Part shown: positions 1 to 11,996 of the stretch, piece by piece
How the letters are laid out: every line of letters starts with the position of its first letter
Numbering within the stretch: position 1 is the stretch's first letter
From: Catonia carolina
Taxonomy: Eukaryota; Arthropoda; Insecta; Hemiptera; Achilidae
NCBI GenBank assembly: GCA_035578175.1
Contig: JAQMRL010000008.1
Location: 94,104,541 to 94,168,540 of the forward strand
Direction: 5' to 3'
Length of the DNA: 64,000 bases
Translations under genes and position numbers: made by a program
The notes under the pieces: model-generated
Told to the model about the DNA's origin: nothing
The model's input: only the letters and a program-made list of their open reading frames with translations
Databases searched by the model: none

Positions 1-36
1 TAAATTGTATTTTTTTGTGTTGTTAATATTTAGTAT

Positions 37-430
37 CTGCCCATAACAGACAGATGGAGTGTCAAATTATTTACACTCAATCCGTTCATTGCAGGGCTAA
101 AATAAATAGTTCTGTTTCTTATCACATGGTCAGCCAATTGAATGACTGAATCATTTAAGAACAGAAGAGGTAGAGGTGTAAAAGACACTAATCAGAGTTA
201 TCTCCTCTGAAAGTAATGAATTTCATTGTACAGCCAGACCCTATGGTGAATGAAGTGAAGGTGTCATTTGCCGAGTGGAAAATTTGTGCTTTTCAGAGGG
301 CCCGGCATGCTGATAAGCATACTTTTCCACTCAGTGAGGAAGGCATGGTAAACCACTTCACTCTTTGTTTTACTTAGTAAAACTTCTACGGGCTCAAACC
401 AGCCTTTCGGCTGATGACCTAAACAACAAC
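37..430 (+). mobile_element. (AAC)n-tailed retroposon, copy 1
   Basis: A 394 bp unit beginning CTGCCCATAACAG and ending GCTGATGACCTAA plus an AAC-rich tail. It is flanked by the exact 12-base duplication AATATTTAGTAT (25-36 and 431-442), the mark of target-primed insertion. Two more copies lie at 35465-35805 and 56235-56631. No coding capacity; superfamily unknown. The short - strand reading frame inside it is not a gene. Confidence 0.85.
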
Positions 431-442
431 AATATTTAGTAT

Positions 443-540
443 ATTTCATCAGTTAGTATAAATAATATTATTATATTGTATTTTGAATGCTTCCTTTTAC
501 AATTCATAATTACCTACTACCTGACTGATTGTATCAGTCA
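443..540. other. No recognised feature
   Basis: AT-rich sequence between the first retroposon and the transposase-like remnant. Confidence 0.5.
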
Positions 541-1470
541 TATGTACTATACGCGCGCCAGCTCATGATCTCTGTTGCCTGGGGAAGTGGGACGGGTGGC
601 CTAATAGAATGTGAGTAATATATTTGTCTTATCGTGCAGTACAAAAACATTTAGTCATCATGTAAATATTATTATTATGTCTATGTATTTATTTATTATA
701 GGCCTACATGTTATTGCTTTTCACAACGGATACACGAGTCACAATATACAGTTGTACATTTGTGCTAATGCGTCTCGGATGTGTTAATCATTATTCATGA
801 TTTTTGATCACTAAAGTGATTTTTATTTTGAAATTTAAAGCGTGTTAACGTGCCAAAAGTTATTAGTTTTGTGTGTTTTGTGTTAGGTAAATTTCAACGT
901 GTATTTTTCATATCTTTTGTTTTATTTTAATATGTCTTCCCGGAAAAATAAAGCGGTAATTCATTCGGAAGTGCGACAAATTATTGCATCAGTTATAAAA
1001 AACTGTGATGAAGAATCGCGTAAAGGACTCGGAATTGGCTTAACCATTCGATTTTTTTTTACCTCAGTAAAAAAATCATAATCCAAATGGATTATGATTA
1101 GGTACTGATTAGGACTGAGGTAAAAAAATCATAATCATAATTTGCTACTAATTATTTAGGCCTATAAATTAATGTTATGAAATATATATTTTTTAATTTC
1201 CTTATTTTCTATGCTACGTACATATTTTAATTCCTGAGGACTGCCTGACTCAAACTGTAAATAATTACTAAATATTAATAAATACAATGAAAGAAAAGTA
1301 AAAGAGTTACTATATTATAGAATAAATTGAAATAATAAAACAAAAGGTTACTTTATAATGACAAGAACATTATGATAAATGTTTTTTTTATGAATAGTAT
1401 AATCTTTCATTGCATGCCGTAACAGAAATTCCTCACACGGATCACGAGCTGACGCGGCTGCTATAATATA
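541..1470 (+). pseudogene. Remnant of a transposase-like gene (N-terminal part)
   Basis: An ATG at 931 opens a frame beginning MSSRKNKAVIHSEVRQII and containing KNCDEE, which ends in AT-rich repeats near 1080. The same pattern (M..RK....HS..R..I..V.K.CDEE) recurs at 23223 inside an inverted-repeat element. It resembles N-termini of insect DDE-type transposase-derived genes, from memory and not proven. Ends near 555 and 1450 share a loose inverted AGCTCRTGATC with CGCG beside it, so outer borders are tentative. Confidence 0.4.
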
Positions 1471-1586
1471 GATTAACCCTTTATAGGGCAGTACTACGGG
1501 GAAAATATATATTTTGTAAAATATTAAATTTTGCTTTACAGGGACTTGAATAGTGTATTTCTAGTGACAGAACAGTAAGATATATC

Positions 1587-2509
1587 TTTTTACTTTCTCT
1601 TGCCTATATGAATATATAGGAAGGAAAGTATTGTTTTCATGTCGATTTTTCACCGGATCTATACGTTTTCAGACCCCCTGAACCCAAAAAACATGTTTTT
1701 AGCGATTGGTCTGTGTGTGTGTGTCTGTGTGTGAACAGAATATCTCAAGAACGGAACGTCGTACGAACTTGAAACTTAAGTTACATACCACTAACGGACG
1801 CGACACGAACATTTTCATCAAAATCGGTCAACCGGAAGTAGTAGTTTATTCGTATAATTTTTTAGTTTTTTGCGATTTTCTCAAAAACTGGTCCTACGAT
1901 TTTTTTTAAAATCGCCTATTTTACTCAATTTTTTATTCTCTACAAGATAGGGTAGGCGCCATGTTTGCTGAAATTCTCGGTGAGGCTGTTATCACGTAAA
2001 AACGTTGTTTTTTTAAGATTACGGCTTTAATATAAATTTTAGCGCAAAAACTTATATAATAAAAGTTGTAGAAAATTTAAAAACCTACAACTTTTATTTC
2101 AAACATTTTTTTTATAACGCTTAGTTTAGCGGTAATTTGCGATTTTCTGTTTTTTTTCTCACGAAAACGTGAGAAAAATCGATTTTTTTAACATTTCGGC
2201 CTTAGTATGCATTTTACGACAAAAGTGTATATAATTAAATTTATAGAAAATTAAAAGATCTACAACTTTTATTTAAAGCATTTTTCTCTACAGAGCCTAG
2301 TTTAGAGAGAAAGAGTGATTTTCCGTATTTCTAAGCCAAACTGAGGTTGATTTTCATTTTGCGTCTTTCACTCATGATTAAAATTAGGTTATGTTTGTTG
2401 AGGTTAGTTTTTTGTTTATTTCTTATGTTTTATTACTAATGTTAGGTTTATTGTTAATTATTTGCACTGGCAAGAGAAAGTTGTGTGAGTGTTTCACACC
2501 AGATTTTTT
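1587..2509 (+). mobile_element. Helentron-like (HINE) repeat, copy A
   Basis: Reference copy for the commonest family here. It starts after a T-run at ACTTTCTCTTGCC and ends GGCAAGAGAAAG, a hairpin (GTGTGA, 5-base loop, TCACAC; 2483-2499), CAGA and a T-run. Between lie a (TG)n tract near 1710-1732, a perfect hairpin TTTTTCTCACG/CGTGAGAAAAA at 2153-2178, and a pair GTTGTAG/CTACAAC. Subterminal inverted repeats, a simple-repeat tract, a 3' hairpin and insertion at T residues match non-autonomous Helentrons. No coding function. Confidence 0.75.
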
Positions 2510-2618
2510 ATATTAAGTCCTGGTAAGTATACTTACCAAGGAACATTTATTGAAATGGGAATCACATAATGTTTAGTGTTAAGAATGCTTATTAAAACTA
2601 CTTGTGGTACTATATAAC

Positions 2619-3559
2619 AAAAAAATCTGGTGTGAAACACTCACACAACTTTCTCTTGCCTATGCAAATAATTAATAATAAACCTAACATTATTATTAAA
2701 ATATTAGAAATAAACAAAACAAACTAACCTCAACAAACATAACCTTATTTTAATCATGAGTGAATGACGCAAAATGAAAATCGAACTCAATTTGGCTTAC
2801 AAAAAAAACGGAAAATCACACTTTCACGCTAAATTAGGCTCTGTAGAGAAAAATGCTCTGAATAAAAGTTGTAGATCTCTTAATTTTCTATAAATTTTAT
2901 TATATAAACTTTTGTCGTAAAATGCATACTAAGGCCGAAATGTTAAAAAAATCAATTTTTCTCACGTTTTCGTGAGAAAAAACAGAAAATCGCAAATTAC
3001 CGCTAAACTAAGCGTTATACAAAAAAAATCTTTGAAATAAAAGATGTAGGATTTTAAATTCTCTACAACTTTTATTATATAAATTTTTGCTCTAAATTGC
3101 ATATTAAAGCCGTAATCTTAAAAAAACTATGTTTTTACGTGAAAACAGCCTCACCCAGAATTTCAGCAAACATGGCGCCTACCCTATCTTGTAGAGAATA
3201 AAAAATTGAGTAAATGAGGCGATTTTAAAAAAAATCGTAGGACTAGTTTTTGAGAAAATTGCAAAAAAGTGAAAAATTATACGAATAAACTATTACTTCC
3301 GGTTGACCGATTTTGATGAAAATGTTCGTGTCGGGTCCGGTAGTGGTATGTAACTTAAGTTTCAAGTTCGTATGATGTTCCATTCTGGAGATATTCTGTT
3401 CACACACACACACACACACAGACCAATCGCTAAAAACATGTTTTTTGGGTTCAGGGGGTCTGAAAACGTATAGATCCGGTGAAAACTCGATTTCGAAAAA
3501 TCGTCATGAAAACAATACTTTCCTTCCTATACATTCATATAGGCAAGAGAAAGTAAAAA
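2619..3559 (-). mobile_element. Helentron-like repeat, copy B
   Basis: Full-length antisense copy with a (CA)n tract near 3402-3420. With copy A it forms an inverted pair with arms of about 930 bases and a 109 bp spacer that belongs to the surrounding piggyBac-like element. Confidence 0.75.
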
Positions 3560-4072
3560 TAAGTAGAATAACTTATCTTAACTTTAAATTAGCATGAATG
3601 CTTGCTTTCCCGTAAAAAACTTAAATTTTCTAAGCACTGTACAAAAGTAACAACAAAAAAACATGGTAGCTTACGCTGGTATGAATCCTTACCACATACG
3701 TGTAACTCACGAAGCAAATGGCCTTTGCGTGCTAATTTCAAAATTTGGATAGTCTACTTATCAGAGAACATTTCTAACACCATAAAATGCCAATAGGATT
3801 CAACTACATAGCTTATTCTTAAATAAACTCTACCTTATTGCCAGTGGTAAGTATACTTACCAAAGGCCTATAAAGGGTTAAGTAGTTTTTTTTTTAAATT
3901 TTTAACCTCAAGTAGGAAAATAGTTTAACTACATTCAATAAAATAAATAAATATCACTTTATTATAAAATGTTTCATGGCAAGAATGAAATTGATAGCTA
4001 ATTGACAAAACAAGATAATAAATCTCAAAACCACACCAGGATGATTCACAGTAACACTGAATGACCTTTAAG

Positions 4073-4294
4073 ATGCAAAAATCGACACAAGACGTACAGA
4101 ACCGGGATATTTTTAGGAAAAAAGCAAGAGTGATCTTTGGGGTAGAGAATAAAAGGAAGAGATGTAAATTCCACAACATTCAACAACTTAAGAAGAAAAA
4201 ATCCGAAAGAATGAAGAAAATGTTGGAAAAAAGAAATATAAGCAAATCTAAAGGGCAATTCAGGGATTTGAATTCAATATTTTGTATAAACTAA
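4073..4294 (+). other. Lys-rich reading frame, unrecognised
   Basis: ATG at 4073 follows CCTTTAAG and opens 73 codons to TAA at 4292. The peptide is basic and coiled-coil-like (KKKKSERMKKMLEKRN). Composition looks more protein-like than the opposite strand, but there is no family match and no poly(A) signal nearby. It could be a terminal exon, transposon debris or chance. Confidence 0.2.
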
Positions 4295-4371
4295 GTTAAG
4301 TAAAACTGGTTCATTAGTAAAACTGTAATATTAGTTAGGCACCCCTGTTTTACAAGAAACTTAATTATTAC

Positions 4372-4474
4372 CTCGACTTTTAGTTTTTTCCGTGAGCATA
4401 TTTCTTCTATTAAGTAATTCTCTAAGTTCATCACTCAAACTTTGTTCTGGAGTCCTTGGTGCTGATTCTGACAT
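4372..4474 (-). CDS. Possible first coding exon of an unknown gene
   Basis: On the - strand an ATG at 4474 starts MSESAPRTPEQSLSDELREL and runs 34 codons plus one base to a donor-like CGAG/GTAATA. The peptide is polar and helix-prone with no low complexity, unlike the AT-rich noise around it. It would be divergent from WDR24, about 1.7 kb away. I cannot name it and found no convincing next exon down to base 1. It could also be a chance frame. Confidence 0.3.
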
Positions 4475-5435
4475 CTTGAAATATTTTATAAGTAAATACA
4501 ATACAAAATACGGTATCTAGAAAAAATTACAGAAATATTAAACAGAATTAATTAGCCTATTTTTATTAAATAATAGTCAATGTTCTTTAAAAAAATTATT
4601 TATCAATGATGTCACTGTCTTTTTAATTAAATTTTTCTTACAGACTTAGAACTTCTTGGGCAATACAATGATTGATTAATGATTTTTAAGAATAAGAATA
4701 ATGAACTGGTAGATTTTAAGACCAGAATTTTCTACAACTAATTCAGCCTCTATTTTGAGACCGATTGATTTTAGAGGATAAGTATTTTATAAATAGTCTG
4801 ATCTCTAAACAATATATTTTCTAAAGAAATAAGTCATGCATCACAGCCTACAATACATACACTGAACAAAACATATTTTTAAATATCAATTGAAAACAAT
4901 TTTTCAAAGTCTGAATTAACTAAGTACAGTAAGATATTAAGGATGAGGTGAGAGAAAGATCCATGCTTTCTATCATATTTCAGAGAAGTTTTAAAATTAG
5001 TTTCCAGTACCCAAATTGTATTTAAAAACAGAATATATGAAATCTGTATGCCAAATTGTTATCTTAAACAACACAATTTAATAGAACGTCAGTTCAGAGG
5101 TATTAGTTATATTAAATTTAATAAAGTTAAGTATCATAAATACGATATATAAAATAGTCCTAAACACATAGTAAATTTGTTATTATACATTTACAGATAA
5201 ATAATATCAAGATTCAAGTGGGATTGCTCTGCGTATGAATAATGGATAACCATTTACGAACCTGTTCAACTCCTTTCCGTTACGAATATTGAGATTTGAA
5301 GGAAAGCATCTGTTTCAAACAAAACTTCCCATGAATCTTTGCAACAGACAACTACCAACATTCAAATATTGAATTTATTGTCGTATTTAAATAAAAATAA
5401 TACTTCCCCAAAGAGTACCATGTAAGACTAAGAAA
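4475..5435. other. No recognised feature, 1 kb
   Basis: AT-rich sequence with no convincing frame. It would be the upstream region of the doubtful - strand exon at 4372-4474. Confidence 0.5.
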
Positions 5436-5447
5436 AAAAATTGTTTT

Positions 5448-5719
5448 ATTTTTTTATTTTTAATTTGTGTACGTTACAATCTGTTCAATTTAGAACAATA
5501 GCAACACCATGACCCAATGAGATGAGGATGATGTGTATGACGTATAAATGAAGTGTAGTCTTGTACAGACCCAGGCCGACCATTCCTGAGAGAGTATGGT
5601 TAATTAAACCCCAACCATCAAAGTACACCGGTAACCACTGTCCAGTATTCAAATCCGTATAAAAGTAACTACCTTTACTAGGATTTGAACGAGGAACCTT
5701 CGTCTCCGAAGATTTTGTT
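5448..5719 (-). mobile_element. Palindrome-type tRNA SINE, 5'-truncated copy
   Basis: Antisense copy lacking the tRNA-like head, flanked by AAAAATTGTTTT at 5436-5447 and 5720-5731. The body has the family segment of GTGTACTTTGATGGTTGGGG type. Truncation at the head is typical of incomplete reverse transcription. Confidence 0.8.
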
Positions 5720-6113
5720 AAAAATTGTTTTGAAGAAAAATTATTCGGCATATTGGCACCACAAAAATAAAGTGATTGTAACCATTTTATTACAGAGCCA
5801 TTTAGTCATTTTTAAATAATTAAAACACCAATGAACCTTATCTCAGTTAGGTAGCCTATAGAATAACGCGTTTTTATAGAATATTTTTGCATTATGAACT
5901 ACAATAACTAAAATTGTTGTTAATAACTTATACTTTAAGGTCGTATAATAAATCATATCTTTGAGTATATAATATAATAATAAATTATGTAATATAATAT
6001 ACTCAAATAATCATATACAATATCGGCAAGTTTACAAAACGACGTTTTATGTAGTTGTTGTACTGGCACCAGTGATATAATGATCTGGACTGGTTCATGT
6101 TAGGTCGTATTTT

Positions 6114-6145
6114 TAACCTCAAAATTTTCCATAATTTTGAGGTTA
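6114..6145. promoter_or_regulatory. Perfect hairpin upstream of the WDR24 start
   Basis: TAACCTCAAAATT (6114-6126), six-base loop, then its exact reverse complement (6133-6145). It lies 50 bases before the ATG, so in the core promoter or 5' leader. No TATA box is evident. Function is unknown; a palindromic protein site or a leader stem-loop are both possible. Confidence 0.5.
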
Positions 6146-6153
6146 TAATAATA

Positions 6154-6162
6154 ATGGTTTGA
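6154..6162 (+). other. Minimal upstream ORF (ATG GTT TGA)
   Basis: An ATG at 6154 is followed after one sense codon by TGA, 32 bases before the WDR24 ATG. If the leader includes it, it is a two-codon upstream ORF. Whether it is transcribed depends on the unknown cap site. Confidence 0.35.
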
Positions 6163-6194
6163 TAACGCAGACGTTTATAAAATATTATTTCAAG

Positions 6195-6288
6195 ATGCCT
6201 AAAACAATGTTTATTGCGCAGGAAGGCCCTGCCAACGCTTTAGCCTTAAATAAAGAAAATACTCAAGTAGTAATCGCTGGTAGAAATG
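6195..6288 (+). CDS. WDR24: WDR24 exon 1
   Basis: Codes residues 1-31 plus one base. It starts at the ATG in TTTCAAGATGCC and ends before the donor GTAAGT. The peptide includes the GPANALALN stretch that opens the first propeller blade. Intron 1 (6289-6680) is short, AT-rich and has no recognised repeat. Confidence 0.93.
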
Positions 6289-9200
6289 GTAAGTTGATCC
6301 TCTTCTCTTATCTTGGTGACAGTCTGATGACATTTTTGTAAAACCTACATATTAAATTTGAATAAACGATATAGGTATTAATTACATTTATATTATATAA
6401 ATGTGTAGTAGGTTTTACATAGTATTTTGTGCTGTATTCTTGTGAAATTGTTTTTACTCCTTCAAAGATATTTGATTATTATCTAGACTGGAATAGCTCT
6501 GTTACTTTTATTATGTGTTGCTGTGAGTTATAAACACGTCTTCCTAATAGGTCTAATCCTATACTTATGTGAAAACTATCGTTCAAAGTATTATTTAATA
6601 ATAGTAATATTTATGCACTATTAAGTTATTAAAAAATCATATATTACTTTAAAAGCTTATTTGAAGTTTTATTTTTACAGTTTTCAAAGTTTTTAATATT
6701 GAAGAAGAAGAGTTTGTTGAAACATGTAACCTCCGAGTTGGAAAAAATTTGAATCTTAATTTTTCCTGTAATGATGTTGCGTGGAGTACAAATGAAGGTT
6801 AGTATAGTGCTTTATTATATTTTGTTTTACTTTTTAAATTAATGGACGTAGTTATACAATTGTAAATATTAACTGATTTGTACCTTTTTATTTGTTTAAT
6901 TTTCTGAAAACAGATTGGTTGTAATAATAGTAGTACCTTATCAAACATCCTATACAGGTATTTTTAACAGCCATATTATATTGATTATCAAAATATATAT
7001 TATTTCTTTATACCACCAGTAAAACGACTTCATTATGTTTTTCATTTATTTTGAATATTTATAAATTATTCATTATATCTATTATCGAGTGTTTCTTTCT
7101 GTGCATATGTTCAGTAATTGACTGAATCCTTATCTACCATGGTGAAAGTAGGATGTTTTAAATTGTAAATAACATGAAAAATCTGGTGTGAAACACTCAC
7201 ACAACTTTCTCTTGCCAATATAAATAATTAATAATAAACCTAATATTAGTAATAAAACATTAGAAATAAACAAAATCTAACCTCAATAAACATAACCTAA
7301 TTTTAATCATGAGTGAATGACGCAAAATGACAATCGAACTCAGTTTGGCTTAAAAATACAGGAAATCACGCTTTCACGCTAAACTAGGCTCTGTAGAGAA
7401 AAATGCTCTAAACAAAAGTTGTAGATCTTTTAATTTTCTATAAATTTAATTATATACACTTTTGTCGTAAAATGCATACTAAGACCGAAATGTTAAAAAA
7501 ATCGATTTTTCTCACGTTTTCGTGAGAAAAAACAGAAAATCGCAAATTACCGCTAAACTAAGCGTTATACAAAAATATGTTTGAAACAAAAGTTGTAGGT
7601 TTTTAAATTCTCAACAACTTTTATTATATAAGTTTTTGCGCTAAAATTTATATTAAAGCCGTAATCTTAAAAAAACAACGTTTTTACGTGAAAACAGCCT
7701 CACCGAGAATTTCAGCAAACATGGCGCCTACCCTATCTTGTAGAGAATAAAAAATTGAGTAAAATAGGCGATTTTAAAAAAAATCGTAGGACCAGTTTTT
7801 GAGAAAATCGCAAAAAACTGAAAAATTATACGAATAAACTACTACTTCCGGTTGACCGATTTTGATGAAAATGTTCGTGTCGCGTCCGGTAGTGGTATGT
7901 AACTTAAGATTCAAGTTTCAAGTTCGTACGATGTTCCGTTCTTGAGATATTCTGTTCACACACAGACACACACACACACACACACACACGTAGACCAATC
8001 GCTAAAAACATGTTTTTTGGGTTCAGGGGGTCTGAAAACGTATAGATCCGGTGAAAACTCGATTTCGAAAAATCGACATGAAAACAATACTTTCCTTCCT
8101 ATATATTCATATAGGCAAGAGAAAGTAAAAATTACTGAAGATGTGCATTTTATGCACAAATGTGCTATAACTGGTAACTATTTACTGTTTCCCATATTAC
8201 TGGTGGTTTAAAGAAATAATATATATATTTTTTGATGTAATTATAGTATATTATAAGTACTTAATTCATATACATCAGTATCAATTTATGTTGGTGTCGC
8301 TATGAATTTTTGAAACATGTCTTCTTTTGTGCAGATCATATTTTAGCTACAGCAGCTACAAATGGAGCTGTAGTTGTGTGGAATTTAAATAGGTTTTCTC
8401 GGTCCAAACAAGAGCATGTATTTTCAGACCATAAACGAACTGTAAATAAAGTCAGTTTTCACACAGCTGAACCAAGTTGGCTTATATCAGGGTCACAGGA
8501 TGGTACTATGAAATTATTTGATTTAAGAATTAAAGAAGCAACGAGAACTTTTGACAGGTACTTTTTCATTTTACATGCATTACGATTAATTTAGGATTAC
8601 TGTTGTGTGTTCTATGTCAACAAAAGGACAATGGGTGAGTGGTGAGAATCAGAATAGACAACTTAATATTTTTCTGTTACAATGACAATTCATTTCAAAT
8701 TCTTTAGAAAAATAAACATTTATAAAATTTTCCCTACCATTGTGAATAAAAATTATCATGGCAGCTTATCATGGCCTTATTCTGTCTCATATCCGATATG
8801 GTATCTTAGTATGGGGTAATTCTTGCATGGGTAATATGAATAGGGTTTTTAAAATTCAAAAGAAAGCTATTAGGTGTATGGTGGGAGCTAACCAGCTGAC
8901 CTCATGCAGGCCACTATTTAAGGAGCTTAAATTGCTTACAGTTCCCTCTCTCTACATTTTTGAGGTGATTATGTATGTTGGGCAAAATAATTTTATGCAG
9001 AATTTCAATGTTCACAATCACAACACGAGAAACAGAAATGATTATTATGTGGCTAATCACGCAAAAAAGGAATCTGAAAAGTTACTTGATCGGTGAAACT
9101 TTTTACAGCGTACAAGAATTCTTTCTTGATAGTAGTGATACATTGTGTGTTTCTTAAATGTATTTCAGATGTTATAGCTGACATGTCCTATACTCCTTCT

Positions 9201-11957
9201 GGAGTCTCTAGGGTGCAAAAAAAAAAAAAAAAAAAACTTACTTTCTTTTTTTTACCTTATTTAGAGTCGTGTCAACAGCTCGGTTATTTGTGACTTACGG
9301 TGGGTTATAGAGCAGTGGGTTTTAACTTGAGAAGATTTCCGGACCCTAGCCAAGAATTAAACCCGGAACCTCCGCATTGTAGGCTAGTGCGCTACCACTA
9401 TGCTACGGAGTAGGCCTACTTTCTTTTTGATTGATAATTTAAAAATTGAGTTGTTTACTTAACCCTAACATTTTGTGTTCGAAATAATCTAATAAAAATT
9501 CAGCAATATCTTCATATAGTTGTTTGTCTCCTGTCATAGGCACACAAGTGCTCTTTTTAATTCTAAGATTTATTATTTCTGGTTACAAAATTATGAATTA
9601 TAGATTCAGAAAGTTGCGAAAGGTAATGCATGCAACGTGGCTCATGAGGTATGAAATGTGTAAACACTGGTACAAGCACATATGCAGGATTTTGGTTCAT
9701 TGGGGCTGAATCTGAAGACTTTTTTAGATTTTAAATTTGGCTTATGCACATTAAAACTAGTTACAGGTGTTCTTTTTTTTTTTTTTGGTTTAACGTCCGA
9801 CTGTTCTGCAATTACTGCTAATGCGGACGGTGAATGATGAAATGATTTTTTTTTAACGTATGAAAAAATGCCGTACCTGAATGGGATTCGAACCCAAGAC
9901 CGCATGATGAGAGGCAGGCCTGTTACCAACTTCGCCAATACGGCCGGCGACAGGTGATCGGTGAAAACTATTATTAGTAAGTTCCAGACCTGACCAGATA
10001 TCTAACCCAGGACCTGCGGCATATTAGTTTGGTACAAAATTGGGATATTCCATTCATAGGAGAGAACTAGAGCCCCCTACCTGGCTATCGGCTGTTCTGT
10101 TTCTAGGAGAATATAAACTGAAACGGAGGGCATCAAAGGCATCCCCTGCCTTTTGCTATTATGCTTAATTCACAAGTATTGTTGTAGTTAAAATTTTAGT
10201 TGGTTAATATGTTTGAACAGGACTATTAGTAAAAACTAAATTAATTACTAGAACTGTAAACAAAAAAAAAAAATCTGGTGTGAAACACTCACACAACTTT
10301 CTCTTGCCAATGCAAATAATTAACAATAAACCTAACATTAGTATTAAAACATTAGAAATGAACAAAAACTAACCTCAAAAACATAACCTTATTTTAATCA
10401 TGAGTGAATGACGCAAAATGACAATCGAACTCAGTTTGGCTTAAAAATACGGAAAATCACGCTTTCACGCTAAACTAGGCTCTGTAGAGAAAAATGCTCT
10501 AAACAAAAGTTGTAGATCTTTTAATTTTCTATAAATTTTATTATATACACTTTTGTCGTAAAATGCATACTAAGACCGAAATGTTTAAAAAATCGATTTT
10601 TCTCACGTTTTCGTGAGAAAAAAAAACAGAAAATCGCAAATTACCGCTAAACTAAGCGTTATACAAAAAAATGTTTGAAACAGAAGTTGTAGGTTTTTAA
10701 ATTCTCTACAACTTTTATTATATAAGTTTTTGCGCTAAAATTTATATTAAAGCCGTAATCTTAAAAAAGCAACGTTTTTACGTGAAAACAGCCTCACCGA
10801 GAATTTCAGCAAACATGGCGCCTACCCTATCTTGTAGAGAATAAAAAATTGAGTAAAATAGGCGATTTTAAAAAAATCGTAGGACCAGTTTTTGAGAAAA
10901 TCGCAAAAAACTGAAAAATTATACGAATAAACTACTACTTCCGGTTGACCGATTTTGATGAAAATGTTCGTGTCGCGTCCGGTAGTGGTATGTAACTTAA
11001 GTTTCAAGTTTCAAGTTCGTACGATGTTCCGTTCTTGAGATATTCTGTTCACACACAGACACACACACACACACAGACACACACACACACACACACAGAC
11101 CAATCGCTAAAAACATGTTTTTTGGGTTCAGGGGGTCTGAAAACGTATAGATCCGGTGAAAACTCGATTTCGAAAAATCGACATGAAAACAATACTTTCC
11201 TTCCTATATATTCATATAGGCAAGAGAAAGTAAAAACTACGAAAACAAATTACAGCCATAGATAAATATTAGAAATTTACTGCTAAAAATCCAGAAAATT
11301 GATGGTAACTGAAAAACATTACTTTGTTATCAGACTGAATAGAGTTTCCAACAAATTATAAAACCACTCGATACCAAACTGGATACTGTCTAACCCTCAT
11401 CATTTTACTTACTAATGCCGGCCGCATTGGCGAAGTTGGTAATGTGCTCGCCTCTCATCATGCGGGGTCTTGGGTTCGAATCCCATTCAGGCATGGCATT
11501 TTTTCATACGTTACAAAAAATCATTTCATCATTCACCGTCTGCATTAGCAGTAATTGCAGAACAGTCGGACGTTAAAAAAAAAAAAAATTTTACTTACTA
11601 ATGTAACCACTATGCATGTAGAAAGTAGAGCTTATCATCTCACGCCAAATAGTTTTTTTTTTAAATTTGTTAATGGTGGATGGTAAACATCTCCTATTTA
11701 TAACCATTTAAAAGTTACAATCATTTTTAGTTGATCAGTATTTTTATTCTGATCTGTTCAGTGTCACATCATAGAAAAATCTGTTGTAAATAGAAATAGC
11801 TTCCTTCCATTCCAATGTTTGTATTTTTTACTTTCTCTTGCCCATATGAATATATAAAGAAGGGAAGTATTGTATGTCGATTTTTCAAAATCAAGTTTTC
11901 ACCGGACCTACACGATTTCAGACCCCCTGAACCCAAAAAACATGTTTTTAGTGATTG

Positions 11958-11996
<39 letters not shown>

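Larger units (their letters stand above)
1477..3877. mobile_element. piggyBac-like element flanked by TTAA
   Basis: Bounded by TTAA at 1473-1476 and 3878-3881 with short inverted ends CCCTTTATAGG on both sides. TTAA duplication and CCC ends are the hallmark of the piggyBac superfamily. The 16-base palindrome GGTAAGTATACTTACC occurs at 2522-2537 and 3846-3861. Two inverted Helentron-like repeats are nested inside. No transposase frame is recognisable, so it is a non-autonomous or gutted copy. Confidence 0.65.

Noticed and set aside
1587..2509. Canonical Helitron
   Set aside because: The 3' end lacks the CTRR terminus and there is no 5' TC; subterminal inverted repeats fit Helentrons better.
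7942..8211. His/Thr-rich frames beginning near CACACA tracts, repeated at 11035, 42543, 44540 and 45659
   Set aside because: They recur only because each Helentron-like copy carries the same CA/TG tract and flanks; no start context or splice logic.
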